Origin: JADGNZ01 sp963715895
GTDB lineage: Bacteria; Acidobacteriota; Thermoanaerobaculia; Gp7-AA8
Reading direction: 5' to 3'
NCBI GenBank assembly: GCA_963715895.1
Contig: OY970284.1
Location: 4,092,001 to 4,156,000, forward strand
Length of the DNA stretch: 64,000 bases
Part shown: positions 24,995 to 32,722 of the stretch, one piece after another
Layout of the letters: each line of letters starts with the position of its first letter
Numbering within the stretch: the stretch's first letter is position 1
The notes under the pieces: model-generated
What the model was told of the DNA's origin: nothing
The model's input: only the letters and a program-made list of their open reading frames with translations
The model's database searches: none
Program-made: the position numbers and the translations under genes

Positions 24995-25462
24995 ATGCGC
25001 CCGCTGCACGAGGAGATTGGATTGATCGGTGCTTTGATCGTGACTCACGGGACGTTGGCGAATGAACTGCTGCACGCGGCCCGGCAAATTGAATCGACGA
25101 CCGTCGGGGTGATCGAGGCCGTTCCGCTCGAATGGACGGATTCCGTTGACGAGGCGCGCGAGAAGATTCGCATGGCCCTGCAGCGCATCGGCGAGAGCAT
25201 GGGCGAGAACAATGGCGTCATCATCTTCACCGACATGTTCGGCGGCACGCCGAGCAACATCAGCCTGTCATTCCTGGAGAAGAATCGCGTCGAGATCATC
25301 ACAGGCGTCAACCTGCCGATGGTGGTGAAGTTCGCCATGCTGCAGCAGGACGGGAAGGACCTGACCGCGCTGGCGCACGTCATCAGCGAACGGGGCGCGA
25401 AGTCGATTCGCGTCGCCTCCGACCTTCTTACCGCGGAGCGCCGCGCGGGAGAGGCATCGTGA
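24995..25462 (+). CDS. PTS EIIA, mannose-family type
   Basis: A 155-residue EIIA of the mannose family. The phosphorylated histidine is H18 in IGALIVTHGTLANELLHAAR. The signature FTDMFGGTPSNISLSFL follows near residue 80. It accepts phosphate from HPr. No EIIB, EIIC or EIID gene is present in the window, so it probably signals instead of transporting sugar. The ATG at 24995 leaves only seven residues before the fold; an internal start a few codons on is possible. The stop overlaps the HPr start by four bases. Confidence 0.9.
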   Translation: MRPLHEEIGLIGALIVTHGTLANELLHAARQIESTTVGVIEAVPLEWTDSVDEAREKIRMALQRIGESMGENNGVIIFTDMFGGTPSNISLSFLEKNRVEIITGVNLPMVVKFAMLQQDGKDLTALAHVISERGAKSIRVASDLLTAERRAGEAS

Positions 25463-25731
25463 TGATCGAGCACGAGATCGAGATCAAGAACAAGCTTGGC
25501 CTGCATGCCCGCGCCGCGGCCAAGCTCGTGCACACGGCGGCGCGTTTTCGCTCGGACATCAAGATCCGCAAAGGGGATGAAGAGGTCGACGGCAAGTCGA
25601 TCCTCGGCATCCTGCTGCTCGCCGCCGGACGCGGCACGGTGATCACCATCAAAGCGAACGGCGAGGACGAAGCCGAGGCGGTCGAAGCGATCGAGAAGCT
25701 GATCGACGCGAAATTCGATGAAGTAGAATGA
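25459..25731 (+). CDS. ptsH: Phosphocarrier protein HPr
   Basis: A 90-residue HPr. The phosphorylated histidine is H16 in KLGLHARAAAKL. The regulatory serine is S47 in DGKSILGILLL, which HPr kinase modifies; both sites are intact. The protein passes phosphate from EI to EIIA. The GTG at 25459 gives four-base coupling with the EIIA gene; the adjacent ATG at 25462 would give the standard 89-residue length, with the serine at the usual position 46. Confidence 0.95.
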   Translation: MMIEHEIEIKNKLGLHARAAAKLVHTAARFRSDIKIRKGDEEVDGKSILGILLLAAGRGTVITIKANGEDEAEAVEAIEKLIDAKFDEVE

Positions 25732-25739
25732 TGCCGATC

Positions 25740-25845
25740 AGCTCTTGGCTCTTAGCTGTTGGCTCTTAGGCGCTCCTGCCCGTTGGCTTTGAGCAGCGGC
25801 TTGGTCGGGTGGGCCTGAGAGCTAAGAGCTGACAGCTAAGAGCTA
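25740..25845. repeat. Low-complexity hairpin (AGCTAAGAGCT word)
   Basis: The left arm 25740-25770 is made of AGCTCTTGGCTCTTAGC-type words and the right arm 25815-25845 of GAGAGCTAAGAGCTGACAG followed by CTAAGAGCT. The arms pair imperfectly in several registers around a loop of about 45 bases. It separates ptsH from ptsI, two genes that are otherwise usually tightly coupled, and ends two bases before the ptsI start codon, so it may limit ptsI translation or expression. Confidence 0.8.
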
Positions 25846-25846
25846 A

Positions 25847-27652
25847 ATGCTTACCGAACCCGCAGCCAGACTGGCCACCGCCTCCCGCAGCGCCATCCGC
25901 ACGTACAAGGGGATCGGCGTCTCGCCGGGCATTGCCATCGGCCGTGCGGTCATCATCGAGCGCCGCGAGGCGGCGGTCTACCGCGTCCCCATCCGTGACG
26001 AAGAGGTCCCCTCCGAGGTCAATCGGTTCCTGGAGGCGCTGGAGAAGACACAAAGCCAGCTGCACGACCTGAAAGTGAAGGTCAGCCGTTCGATGGGGGA
26101 TGAGTACGCATCGATCTTCGAAGCGCACGCCATGATGGTCAGCGACCCGTCCTTCGCCGATAAGGTCATCCAGAAGATCGAGGCCGAGCAGGTCAACGCC
26201 GAATGGGCGCTGGCCGAGGTACAGGAAGAGCTGCAGGCGCGCTTCCTCAGCTTCGACGACATCTACCTTCGCGAGCGCGTCGCCGACGTGAAAGACGTCG
26301 CCGACCGCGTGCTTAAGAATCTGCAGGGCATCAGTCATCACGACGTCTCGGAGATCACGCACGACGTCATCATCCTGGCCGACGACCTGACGCCGTCCGA
26401 CACCATCCATTTCAACCGCCGCCCGATCGTCGGATTCGCCACCGAGGCGGGCGGGCGGACGTCGCATACGTCGATCATCGCCAAGTCGCTCTTCATGCCC
26501 GCGGTCATCGGCGTGCCACGCCTGACAAAAGTCGTCGACAACGACGAGATGGTGATCCTCGACGGCTACGAGGGAACGGTCCTGGTCAATCCGACGCAGG
26601 CGATGATCGCCGAGTACCAGACGCGCGTGATCCGCCACGACGAGGCGGAGCGGCGCCTGCTCGAGAATCGCGATCTCGAGGCTGTGACCAAGGACGAACG
26701 CCGCATCACGCTGCAGGCGAACATCGAGCTGGTCGAAGAGTTGAAGGATGCCATCCGTTTCGGCGCGGAGGGGATCGGCCTGTATCGCTCCGAGTTCCTC
26801 TACATCTCGAAGAGTCCGTTGCTGCCGAACGAGGAAGAGCATTTCCAGCTCTACAAAGCACTGGCCGAGGCCACGGCGCCTCGCTGGTGCGTGATCCGGA
26901 CCTTCGACCTCGGCGGACGCAAGCTGGCCAAGGAAGTCATCGGCAGCAAGGAGAACAATCCCGTTCTCGGGCTGCGCGGCCTGCGACTCTGTATGAAACA
27001 TCGCGAGATGTTCCGGACGCAGCTTCGGGCCCTGCTCCGGGCCTCGGCCTTCGGCAGGATCAAGATCATGTTTCCCGTCGTGACCAGCGTGCAGGAGCTG
27101 CGGCAGGTGAAGACGCTCGTCCGCGAGCTGCGGGCCGATCTCGACGCCGAGGGGATCGCTCACAATCCCGACCTTCCGATCGGAATCATGATCGAGGTGC
27201 CGTCGGCCGCGATCATCGCCGACATCCTGGCCACCGAATCCGACTTCTTCGCCATCGGGACGAACGACCTCATTCAATACTCGCTGGCCATCGATCGTTC
27301 GAACGAGAACGTCAGCTATCTCTACGAGCCGCTCCATCCGGCATTGCTGCGGCTTCTGAAGTTCATCATCGACGCGGGGCACAAGGCCGGGATCCCGGTG
27401 TCGCTCTGCGGCGAGATGGCCGCCGATCCGTTGTTCGCGATCGTGCTGCTCGGGCTTGGGCTGGAGATCTTCTCGATGAATCCGTCGTCCGTTCCGGTCA
27501 TCAAGAACATCATTCGTTCGGTACGTTACAAAGACTGCCGCCGCATCGCGGAGGTAGCGCTGACGAAAAAGACGGCGCAGGAGATCGAGGAGTTCATCAT
27601 CGAGAGCGTGGCCATGCGCTTCCCCGAGGGACTGGTCAACAAGCCACAATGA
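25847..27652 (+). CDS. ptsI: PTS enzyme I
   Basis: A 601-residue enzyme I that takes phosphate from phosphoenolpyruvate and gives it to HPr. The N-terminal phosphohistidine is in GGRTSHTSIIAKSL, about H206. The PEP-binding signatures are GIGLYRSEFLYI, GLRGLRLCMKH, IMIEVPSAAIIAD, FFAIGTNDLIQYSLAIDRSN and the catalytic cysteine region VSLCGEMA. The first 20 residues extend beyond most family members. The stop overlaps the next start by four bases. Confidence 0.97.
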   Translation: MLTEPAARLATASRSAIRTYKGIGVSPGIAIGRAVIIERREAAVYRVPIRDEEVPSEVNRFLEALEKTQSQLHDLKVKVSRSMGDEYASIFEAHAMMVSDPSFADKVIQKIEAEQVNAEWALAEVQEELQARFLSFDDIYLRERVADVKDVADRVLKNLQGISHHDVSEITHDVIILADDLTPSDTIHFNRRPIVGFATEAGGRTSHTSIIAKSLFMPAVIGVPRLTKVVDNDEMVILDGYEGTVLVNPTQAMIAEYQTRVIRHDEAERRLLENRDLEAVTKDERRITLQANIELVEELKDAIRFGAEGIGLYRSEFLYISKSPLLPNEEEHFQLYKALAEATAPRWCVIRTFDLGGRKLAKEVIGSKENNPVLGLRGLRLCMKHREMFRTQLRALLRASAFGRIKIMFPVVTSVQELRQVKTLVRELRADLDAEGIAHNPDLPIGIMIEVPSAAIIADILATESDFFAIGTNDLIQYSLAIDRSNENVSYLYEPLHPALLRLLKFIIDAGHKAGIPVSLCGEMAADPLFAIVLLGLGLEIFSMNPSSVPVIKNIIRSVRYKDCRRIAEVALTKKTAQEIEEFIIESVAMRFPEGLVNKPQ

Positions 27653-28035
27653 GCGACGATCGACTCTTCGCATCACTTCCGATCAAACGCGTGCCGAAGC
27701 CGTGGGGCTTCGAGTTGATCTTCGCCAGGACGGACCGATACGTCGGCAAGATCCTGCATATCAATCGAGGCGAGAGCCTCAGCCTGCAGTACCACGAAAT
27801 CAAAGAAGAGACGCTCTTTGTTGTGGCCGGGGAACTGAAGCTGACAATCGAGGTCGACGGCGACCGCAGGGAGTTGATCCTGCGGGCGGGCGAGGCCTTT
27901 CACATCGCGCCGCGGATGATTCACCGGATGGAAGCGATCGAAGATACGGACGTTGCCGAGGTTTCGACGCCGGAACTGGACGATGTGGTCCGTCTCGATG
28001 ATCGATACGGACGCACCGGTACGAGTGCCCCATGA
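27649..28035 (+). CDS. Cupin, mannose-6-phosphate isomerase type II-like
   Basis: A 128-residue single cupin domain resembling the C-terminal domain of ManC/AlgA-type phosphomannose isomerases: KPWGFELIFARTDRYVGKIL, LQYHEIKEETLFVVAGELKL, and the second cupin motif AFHIAPRMIHRMEAI. Metal-binding histidines are visible in YHEIKEE and in PRMIHRM. It may isomerise a sugar phosphate or bind one; no nucleotidyltransferase domain is attached. It is translationally coupled to ptsI (overlap at 27649-27652) and to the following gene. Confidence 0.85.
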   Translation: MSDDRLFASLPIKRVPKPWGFELIFARTDRYVGKILHINRGESLSLQYHEIKEETLFVVAGELKLTIEVDGDRRELILRAGEAFHIAPRMIHRMEAIEDTDVAEVSTPELDDVVRLDDRYGRTGTSAP

Positions 28036-28514
28036 AACCGTTCATCGCCATCGCAGTCCTTCTTGTTGCCACCGCCGGCCTCGCCGATGACTCGCCTCTC
28101 GTAAAGGCGGCCAAAGCGAACGGCGGACCGAAAAAGAAGACCACGAAGAAGGTCATCACCAACGCTGACCTGTCGAAAGCACCGGGCGGTAAGGCGACGC
28201 CGGCGCCCGCGGCGAAACCGGCAGCACCTCCCGCGGCCGCACCGGCCGGATCGATCGCCGATCAGGACAAAATGTTCCACGATCGCGCCGCCGCGAAGAT
28301 ACGCAGCGAGGCGGCGCAGGCAAAGGTGAACGATCTCGAGAAGGAGCTCGATCGCATCGAGCAGGCCTATTACGCGGAGAACGATCCGAACTATCGGGAC
28401 AAGAACATCGCCGAGCGCTTCGAACAGACGAAGAAGCAGCTCGAAACGGCGCGCAAAGAGCTGGCAGACGCCAGAGATGCCCAGGAGAAATTGAAGCCGG
28501 CAGCGACACCATGA
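28032..28514 (+). CDS. Secreted coiled-coil protein of unknown function
   Basis: A 160-residue protein with a signal peptide (MKPFIAIAVLLVATAGLA), a lysine-rich stretch (GGPKKKTTKKV), a Pro/Ala-rich linker (about 55-75), and a charged alpha-helical C terminus (QAKVNDLEKELDRIEQAY; ERFEQTKKQLETARKELADA) that should form a coiled coil. I do not recognise a family. It overlaps both the cupin gene and miaB by four bases, so it is part of the operon. It could be an envelope spacer or scaffold, a weak guess. Confidence 0.65.
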   Translation: MKPFIAIAVLLVATAGLADDSPLVKAAKANGGPKKKTTKKVITNADLSKAPGGKATPAPAAKPAAPPAAAPAGSIADQDKMFHDRAAAKIRSEAAQAKVNDLEKELDRIEQAYYAENDPNYRDKNIAERFEQTKKQLETARKELADARDAQEKLKPAATP

Positions 28515-29812
28515 CCAGGACCTTCTTCATCGAAACGTGGGGCTGCCAGATGAACGATCTCGACAGCCAGCGCCTCTCCGGCAGCCTGAAGCTCCGTGGG
28601 TACCGGCGTGTCGAGAGCGAAGGGGAGGCGGACCTCATTCTTCTGAACACCTGCTCGATCCGCGACAAGTCGGAGCAGAAGGTGTTTTCGCACCTCGGCC
28701 GGTTGCGTGAATTGAAGGGTGAGCGGCAAGAGCTGAAAATCGGTGTCTGCGGCTGTGTGGCGCAGCAGGAAGGGGAGGCCATCCTTCACCGCGCGCCGTG
28801 GGTGGACTTCGTGATGGGGCCGGGCAACGTCGGCCATCTCGATCAGATTCTTTCGGGCGGCCGCAACGTGGCCATCGATTTCCCCGATGACCGCAACTAT
28901 GACTACCTCACCGTTGACCGCCCCTCGGTTACGAAGGCGCAGGTGACGATCATCGAAGGCTGCAACAAGAACTGCACCTTCTGCATCGTGCCGACGACGC
29001 GCGGCCGCGAGGTTTCGCGGCCGTTTGCTGACGTGTTGCGCGAGGTGCAGGCCGCCGTCGACTCCGGCCGCGTGGAGATCGAGCTCCTGGGACAGACGGT
29101 GAATGCGTATCGCTGTCCGGTCACCGGCCGCGACTTCGGAGCGCTGCTCTCGGCGGTCGCGGAGATCGGCAAGGTGGCCCGGCTTCGCTTCATGACCTCG
29201 CATCCCGCCGAGGTCAATGACTCGATGATCGCGGCCATGCGCGAGCACGAAAACATCTCGCGCTATCTCCACCTGCCTGTGCAGTCGGGCTCGTCGAAGA
29301 TCCTCCGGCGGATGAAGCGCCTCTACACGCGTGAGCACTACCTCGAGACGATCGGACGCATTCGCGAAGGCATCCCGGAGATCCATTTCTCGACCGATGT
29401 CATCGTCGGTTTTCCTGGTGAAACAGATGAGGACTTCGAGCAGACGTTGTCGCTGATCGCCGAGGTCCGCTACGGCTCGATGTTCGCGTTCAAGTACTCG
29501 CCGCGTCCGGGTACTCCCGCTCTGAAGATCGGCGCACCGGTCGACGACGTGATCGCATCCGAGCGCCTGAATCGCGTTTTTGAGCTGCACGAGCGGATCA
29601 AACGCGAGACGCTGGCGTCGTATCGCGGCCGTGTTCTGGAGGTTCTCGTCGAAGGGCCGAGCAAACATGATGCAACGATGCTCACCGGCCGTACCGACGA
29701 CAATGTGGTGGTCAACTTCAGTGCTGACTCATCGCCCCTGCCGGGGAGTATGCTGGGCGTGCGCATCGAGCAGGCGCAGCATCACACGCTGCGCGGGGAG
29801 GCTGTCGCATGA
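28511..29812 (+). CDS. miaB: tRNA methylthiotransferase MiaB
   Basis: A 433-residue radical-SAM enzyme that adds the 2-methylthio group to i6A37 of tRNAs. The N-terminal UPF0004 domain has three cluster-binding cysteines (ETWGCQMND at C12, NTCSIR, GVCGC). The radical-SAM motif CNKNCTFC has C151, C155 and C158. A C-terminal TRAM domain follows (YRGRVLEVLVEG; GRTDDNVVVNF). The partner MiaA is not in the window. It is coupled to its neighbours by four-base overlaps on both sides. Confidence 0.95.
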   Translation: MTRTFFIETWGCQMNDLDSQRLSGSLKLRGYRRVESEGEADLILLNTCSIRDKSEQKVFSHLGRLRELKGERQELKIGVCGCVAQQEGEAILHRAPWVDFVMGPGNVGHLDQILSGGRNVAIDFPDDRNYDYLTVDRPSVTKAQVTIIEGCNKNCTFCIVPTTRGREVSRPFADVLREVQAAVDSGRVEIELLGQTVNAYRCPVTGRDFGALLSAVAEIGKVARLRFMTSHPAEVNDSMIAAMREHENISRYLHLPVQSGSSKILRRMKRLYTREHYLETIGRIREGIPEIHFSTDVIVGFPGETDEDFEQTLSLIAEVRYGSMFAFKYSPRPGTPALKIGAPVDDVIASERLNRVFELHERIKRETLASYRGRVLEVLVEGPSKHDATMLTGRTDDNVVVNFSADSSPLPGSMLGVRIEQAQHHTLRGEAVA

Positions 29813-30321
29813 ACGAGCTCGTACCGATGTCGATCAAGGGTCTGATGCTCGACCCCGTTTCCAATTCGCCCATCGTCGTACTGAAGGATGAGGACGAGAA
29901 ATTCTTTCTCCCGATCTGGGTGGGCATCTTCGAGGCGAACGCGATCGCCCTGCAGCTCGAGAACGTGGCCACGCCGCGCCCGATGACGCATGACCTTCTC
30001 AAGAGCGCCATCGCCCAACTCGATGCCCGTGTAACGCGCATCGTCATCAACGACCTGCGTGACTCGACGTTCTTCGCCCAGATTCGCGTGATGGTTACCC
30101 GCGCCGGCGCCGACACGATGCTCGAGCTCGACGCGCGCCCCAGCGATGCCATCGCCCTGGCCCTCCGCACTGAAGCACCGATCTACGTAGCCCAATCGGT
30201 TCTCGATCAGGCCCAGACCATCACCCCGGACTCCGACTCGGACTCCGACGACCCCGACGAGAAGTCGAAGAAGTGGTTCGAGAATCTCGATACCGAGGAT
30301 CTGGGTAAGTACAAGATGTGA
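29809..30321 (+). CDS. Bifunctional nuclease family protein (DUF151)
   Basis: A 170-residue protein of the DUF151/BFN family: SIKGLMLDPVSNSPIVVLKD, LPIWVGIFEANAIALQLE, and ARPSDAIALALRTEAPIYVA. Family members have DNase and RNase activity in some reports and are widespread beside miaB. The C-terminal tail is acidic (SDSDSDDPDEKSKKWFENLD), a region variable in the family. It overlaps miaB by four bases. A word-repeat hairpin follows immediately. Confidence 0.88.
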   Translation: MNELVPMSIKGLMLDPVSNSPIVVLKDEDEKFFLPIWVGIFEANAIALQLENVATPRPMTHDLLKSAIAQLDARVTRIVINDLRDSTFFAQIRVMVTRAGADTMLELDARPSDAIALALRTEAPIYVAQSVLDQAQTITPDSDSDSDDPDEKSKKWFENLDTEDLGKYKM

Positions 30322-30326
30322 CTGGC

Positions 30327-30413
30327 GTTGGTTGCTGGGGTTGCCAGGTTGCAGAGTTGCTTGGTGGCGACGAAGTAACCCAGCAACTTAGTAACCAAGC
30401 AACCCAGCAACCC
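30327..30413. repeat. Word-repeat hairpin (GTTGCTGGGTTGC family)
   Basis: The left arm 30327-30364 (GTTGGTTGCTGGGGTTGCC and on) faces the right arm 30374-30413 (GTAACCCAGCAACTTAG, then TAACCAAGCAACCCAGCAAC). Words are shared with the elements at 13138, 24742 and 46984. It lies between the DUF151 gene and parA and could end the long upstream operon. Confidence 0.88.
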
Positions 30414-30433
30414 ATTACAATCGCCCGGTCCAC

Positions 30434-31189
30434 ATGATCATCACCGTCGCCAACCAAAAAGGCGGGGTCGGCAAGACCACCACCACCATCAACCTTGCCG
30501 CCGCCGTCGCAAACAAGGGCCACAAGACTCTGCTGATCGACCTCGACCCGCAGGCGAACAGCACGATGAGTTACATCGATCCGCGATCGATCTCGCGGTC
30601 GATGTTCGACGTGCTGGTGAGCGAGGAGCTGGGCCTGAACGACGTCATCGTGCCGACGCCGCTGCCGAATCTTTTCCTGGCACCGTCGAAGATCGCACTG
30701 GCCAAGCTGGAGTCGAAGCTGATCGGCGAGCTCGATGGCCCGTTCCGGCTCAAGGACAAGATGAAGGATGCGCCGAGTGAGTACGACTACATCTTCATCG
30801 ATACGCCGCCGACGCTCGGGATGATCACCGTCAACGCCATGGTGGCATCGACACATGTCCTCGTGCCGATCCAGTCATCGTACTTTGCGCTGGAGGGGAC
30901 GGACGATCTGCTCGAGACGATCGAAAAGATCAAGGCCCGCCCGAACCCGAATCTGCAGCTCCTCGGCGTTGTGATCACGATGCACGACAAGCGCACCACC
31001 CTGGCGCGCGATATCCACGAGCAGATCGGCCAGGTCTTCGGCGAGCGGCTCTTCAATACCGTCATCACCAAGTCGATCCGGCTCGAAGAGAGCCCGGCGT
31101 ACAAGGAATCGATCTTTACGTTCGCTCCGAGATCCAGCGGCGCGATGGAGTACTACTCGCTGAGCGAGGAAATCCTGTCCCGAGTCTGA
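30434..31189 (+). CDS. parA: Chromosome partitioning ATPase ParA/Soj
   Basis: A 251-residue Walker-type ATPase of chromosome segregation. The deviant Walker A is KGGVGKTTTTINLA starting at residue 9, followed by LIDLDPQANSTM (A' motif) and IFIDTPPTLGMITVNAM (Walker B region). It forms nucleoid-bound dimers that move ParB-parS complexes. The length is standard for chromosomal ParA without the N-terminal DNA-binding domain of plasmid types. parB begins ten bases after the stop. Confidence 0.96.
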   Translation: MIITVANQKGGVGKTTTTINLAAAVANKGHKTLLIDLDPQANSTMSYIDPRSISRSMFDVLVSEELGLNDVIVPTPLPNLFLAPSKIALAKLESKLIGELDGPFRLKDKMKDAPSEYDYIFIDTPPTLGMITVNAMVASTHVLVPIQSSYFALEGTDDLLETIEKIKARPNPNLQLLGVVITMHDKRTTLARDIHEQIGQVFGERLFNTVITKSIRLEESPAYKESIFTFAPRSSGAMEYYSLSEEILSRV

Positions 31190-31199
31190 GGAAACCCTG

Positions 31200-32030
31200 A
31201 TGAGCATGAAACGCGGACTACCCGAGCGCGCCTCCATGCGGCATGACGCGCACTTCGTCGAAGAGCTGACGCGCCGTTCGGGACGGCACATCGGATCGAT
31301 GATCCCGATCGAGTTCATCGAGCCGAATGCCGAGCAACCGCGCACGAACCTCGGCAATATCGAAGAGCTGGCGTCATCGATCCGCGAAAAGGGCGTTCTC
31401 GAACCGATTCTGGTCCGCGTCGCCGGTCCGAACCGCTACCAGATCATCTCCGGCGAGCGCCGCTATCGCGCCGCCACCCTGGCCGGCCTCGACGAGATCC
31501 CGGCCATCGAGCTCGACGTCGACGACAAGGAACAGCTCGAGATCGCGCTCATCGAGAACATCCAACGCAAGGACCTGACGCCGTTCGAAGAAGCCGAGGG
31601 CTTCTTCGTCCTGCAGCAGAAGTTCGGCTACACCCACGAAAAGATCTCGCACGTCATCGGCAAGTCGCGCACCACGATCACGGAGACGCTGTCGATCAAC
31701 GAAATCCCCGACCGCATCCGGGCCATGTGCCGCGAGGCCGGCATCTCTAACAAATCGATCCTGGTCCAGATCGCCAGGGCAGGGGACGAACAGGCCATGG
31801 AAGATGTCGTCCGCCGCTTCGCCGCCGGCGAGCTGACGCGCGATGACGTGCGCAAGCAGACGGCGAAGCCGGAAGCGAAAAAGGCCGGCCGCCCGAAGAA
31901 CTTCACCTGGCAGGTGAAAGACAAGACGCTGCCCTTTACGGTGAACCTCAGTTTCCGCAAGGCGAACGTGGAGAAGACCGAGATTGCGGAGGCGCTGCGA
32001 GAGTTGCTGCGGCGGGTCGAGAGCGAGTAG
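31200..32030 (+). CDS. parB: Chromosome partitioning protein ParB/Spo0J
   Basis: A 276-residue ParB. The CTP-binding motifs are ISGERRYRAATLAG and ENIQRKDLTPFEEAEGFFVL. A helix-turn-helix follows (YTHEKISHVIGKSRTTITET). The C-terminal dimerisation end is SFRKANVEKTEIAEALREL. It loads on parS sites as a CTP-dependent clamp. I did not find a parS-like 16-mer (TGTTTCACGTGAAACA type) in the window by eye. Chromosomal parAB pairs are often near the replication origin, but the usual gidA/gidB neighbours are absent here. Confidence 0.96.
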   Translation: MSMKRGLPERASMRHDAHFVEELTRRSGRHIGSMIPIEFIEPNAEQPRTNLGNIEELASSIREKGVLEPILVRVAGPNRYQIISGERRYRAATLAGLDEIPAIELDVDDKEQLEIALIENIQRKDLTPFEEAEGFFVLQQKFGYTHEKISHVIGKSRTTITETLSINEIPDRIRAMCREAGISNKSILVQIARAGDEQAMEDVVRRFAAGELTRDDVRKQTAKPEAKKAGRPKNFTWQVKDKTLPFTVNLSFRKANVEKTEIAEALRELLRRVESE

Positions 32031-32278
32031 TCAATTCACGGAGCACAGACAAGCGCGGGGAATAACATACCTGACTGACAGCATCGTTGCGGGTCATGGC
32101 AGGTCAATGCCGGTCCCGCAAAAGCGGTCCAAAAAACGGATCGGCTGGCCGTTTGACGCTAACCGCGTCCGAACACAAAATCACCGGCATCGTCGGACGC
32201 GGACGTATCATCGCCGACCGGCGCGCAAGAGACATCAGCCCACGAGGATCGCCAGCGGTGTCGGACGCGCGGTCATCC
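32031..32278. other. Intergenic stretch without recognised gene
   Basis: About 250 bases between parB and the promoter of the next unit. It contains imperfect inverted copies of ACCGCGTCCGAACAC (near 32163) and GTGTCGGACGCG (near 32259), which could form a loose hairpin, but no gene or known RNA that I recognise. Confidence 0.4.
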
Positions 32279-32309
32279 TTGACAAATTATCCGCAACCAT
32301 GGTTAAATA
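32279..32309 (+). promoter_or_regulatory. Sigma-70-type promoter
   Basis: TTGACA at 32279-32284 is a perfect -35 box. TTAAAT at 32303-32308 (18-base spacer) or TAAATA one base later can serve as -10. The AT-rich stretch stands out from the GC-rich surroundings and lies just upstream of the small secreted protein, which has GGAG seven bases before its ATG. Confidence 0.6.
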
Positions 32310-32342
32310 ATTATTCCCCAAACGTTGAGTGAAGGAGAACCA

Positions 32343-32708
32343 ATGCGAATCATGCGCTTCACGATTCTGTCACTTCTCACACTTCTCATGCTGGCTATCG
32401 GCATTCCCGCCGCAGCAACCACTTGCAGCATATGCATATTAGACGTTACAGTTCGGGAGGACGGCACTACCCGGACCACCGATGCTCTGTGCCAGCCCGA
32501 CGTAAACGGCAATATCCCTGATTGTCGAGCCGTCCGCTTGGGTGGTGGCAACGCAGAATGTGATTCCGTGAGTTTTATAGCCGCGTGCGGTGAAGGAGGC
32601 GGCAACGGCGGCAACGGCGGCCCCACCTGCCCGCCGTGGGGCTGCATACAGTATGTAAAAGCCCCGAGGGTGCACTCCATGAGGCCTCGCCACCACTCTA
32701 CAGTGTGA
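32343..32708 (+). CDS. Small secreted cysteine- and glycine-rich protein
   Basis: A 121-residue protein with a clear signal peptide (MRIMRFTILSLLTLLMLAIG, ending AAA). The mature part has eight cysteines (TCSICILDV; LCQPDVNGNIPDCR; AECDS; AACGEGGG; TCPPWGCIQY) that could form disulfides, and a short Gly/Asn run (GGGNGGNGG). No family is recognised. The gene is visibly more AT-rich than parAB and lies just before the large secreted protein, 14 bases from its start. It has its own promoter and GGAGAA ribosome site. Possibly a secreted effector, adhesin component or substrate of its neighbour. Confidence 0.65.
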   Translation: MRIMRFTILSLLTLLMLAIGIPAAATTCSICILDVTVREDGTTRTTDALCQPDVNGNIPDCRAVRLGGGNAECDSVSFIAACGEGGGNGGNGGPTCPPWGCIQYVKAPRVHSMRPRHHSTV

Positions 32709-32722
32709 ATTTCAGGATTGTC

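Noticed and set aside
25766..27676. A 636-codon minus-strand open frame opposite ptsI
   Set aside because: ptsI is unmistakable on the plus strand; the antisense frame shows no motif.
30434..32030. parS sites near parAB
   Set aside because: No TGTTTCACGTGAAACA-like 16-mer seen by eye.
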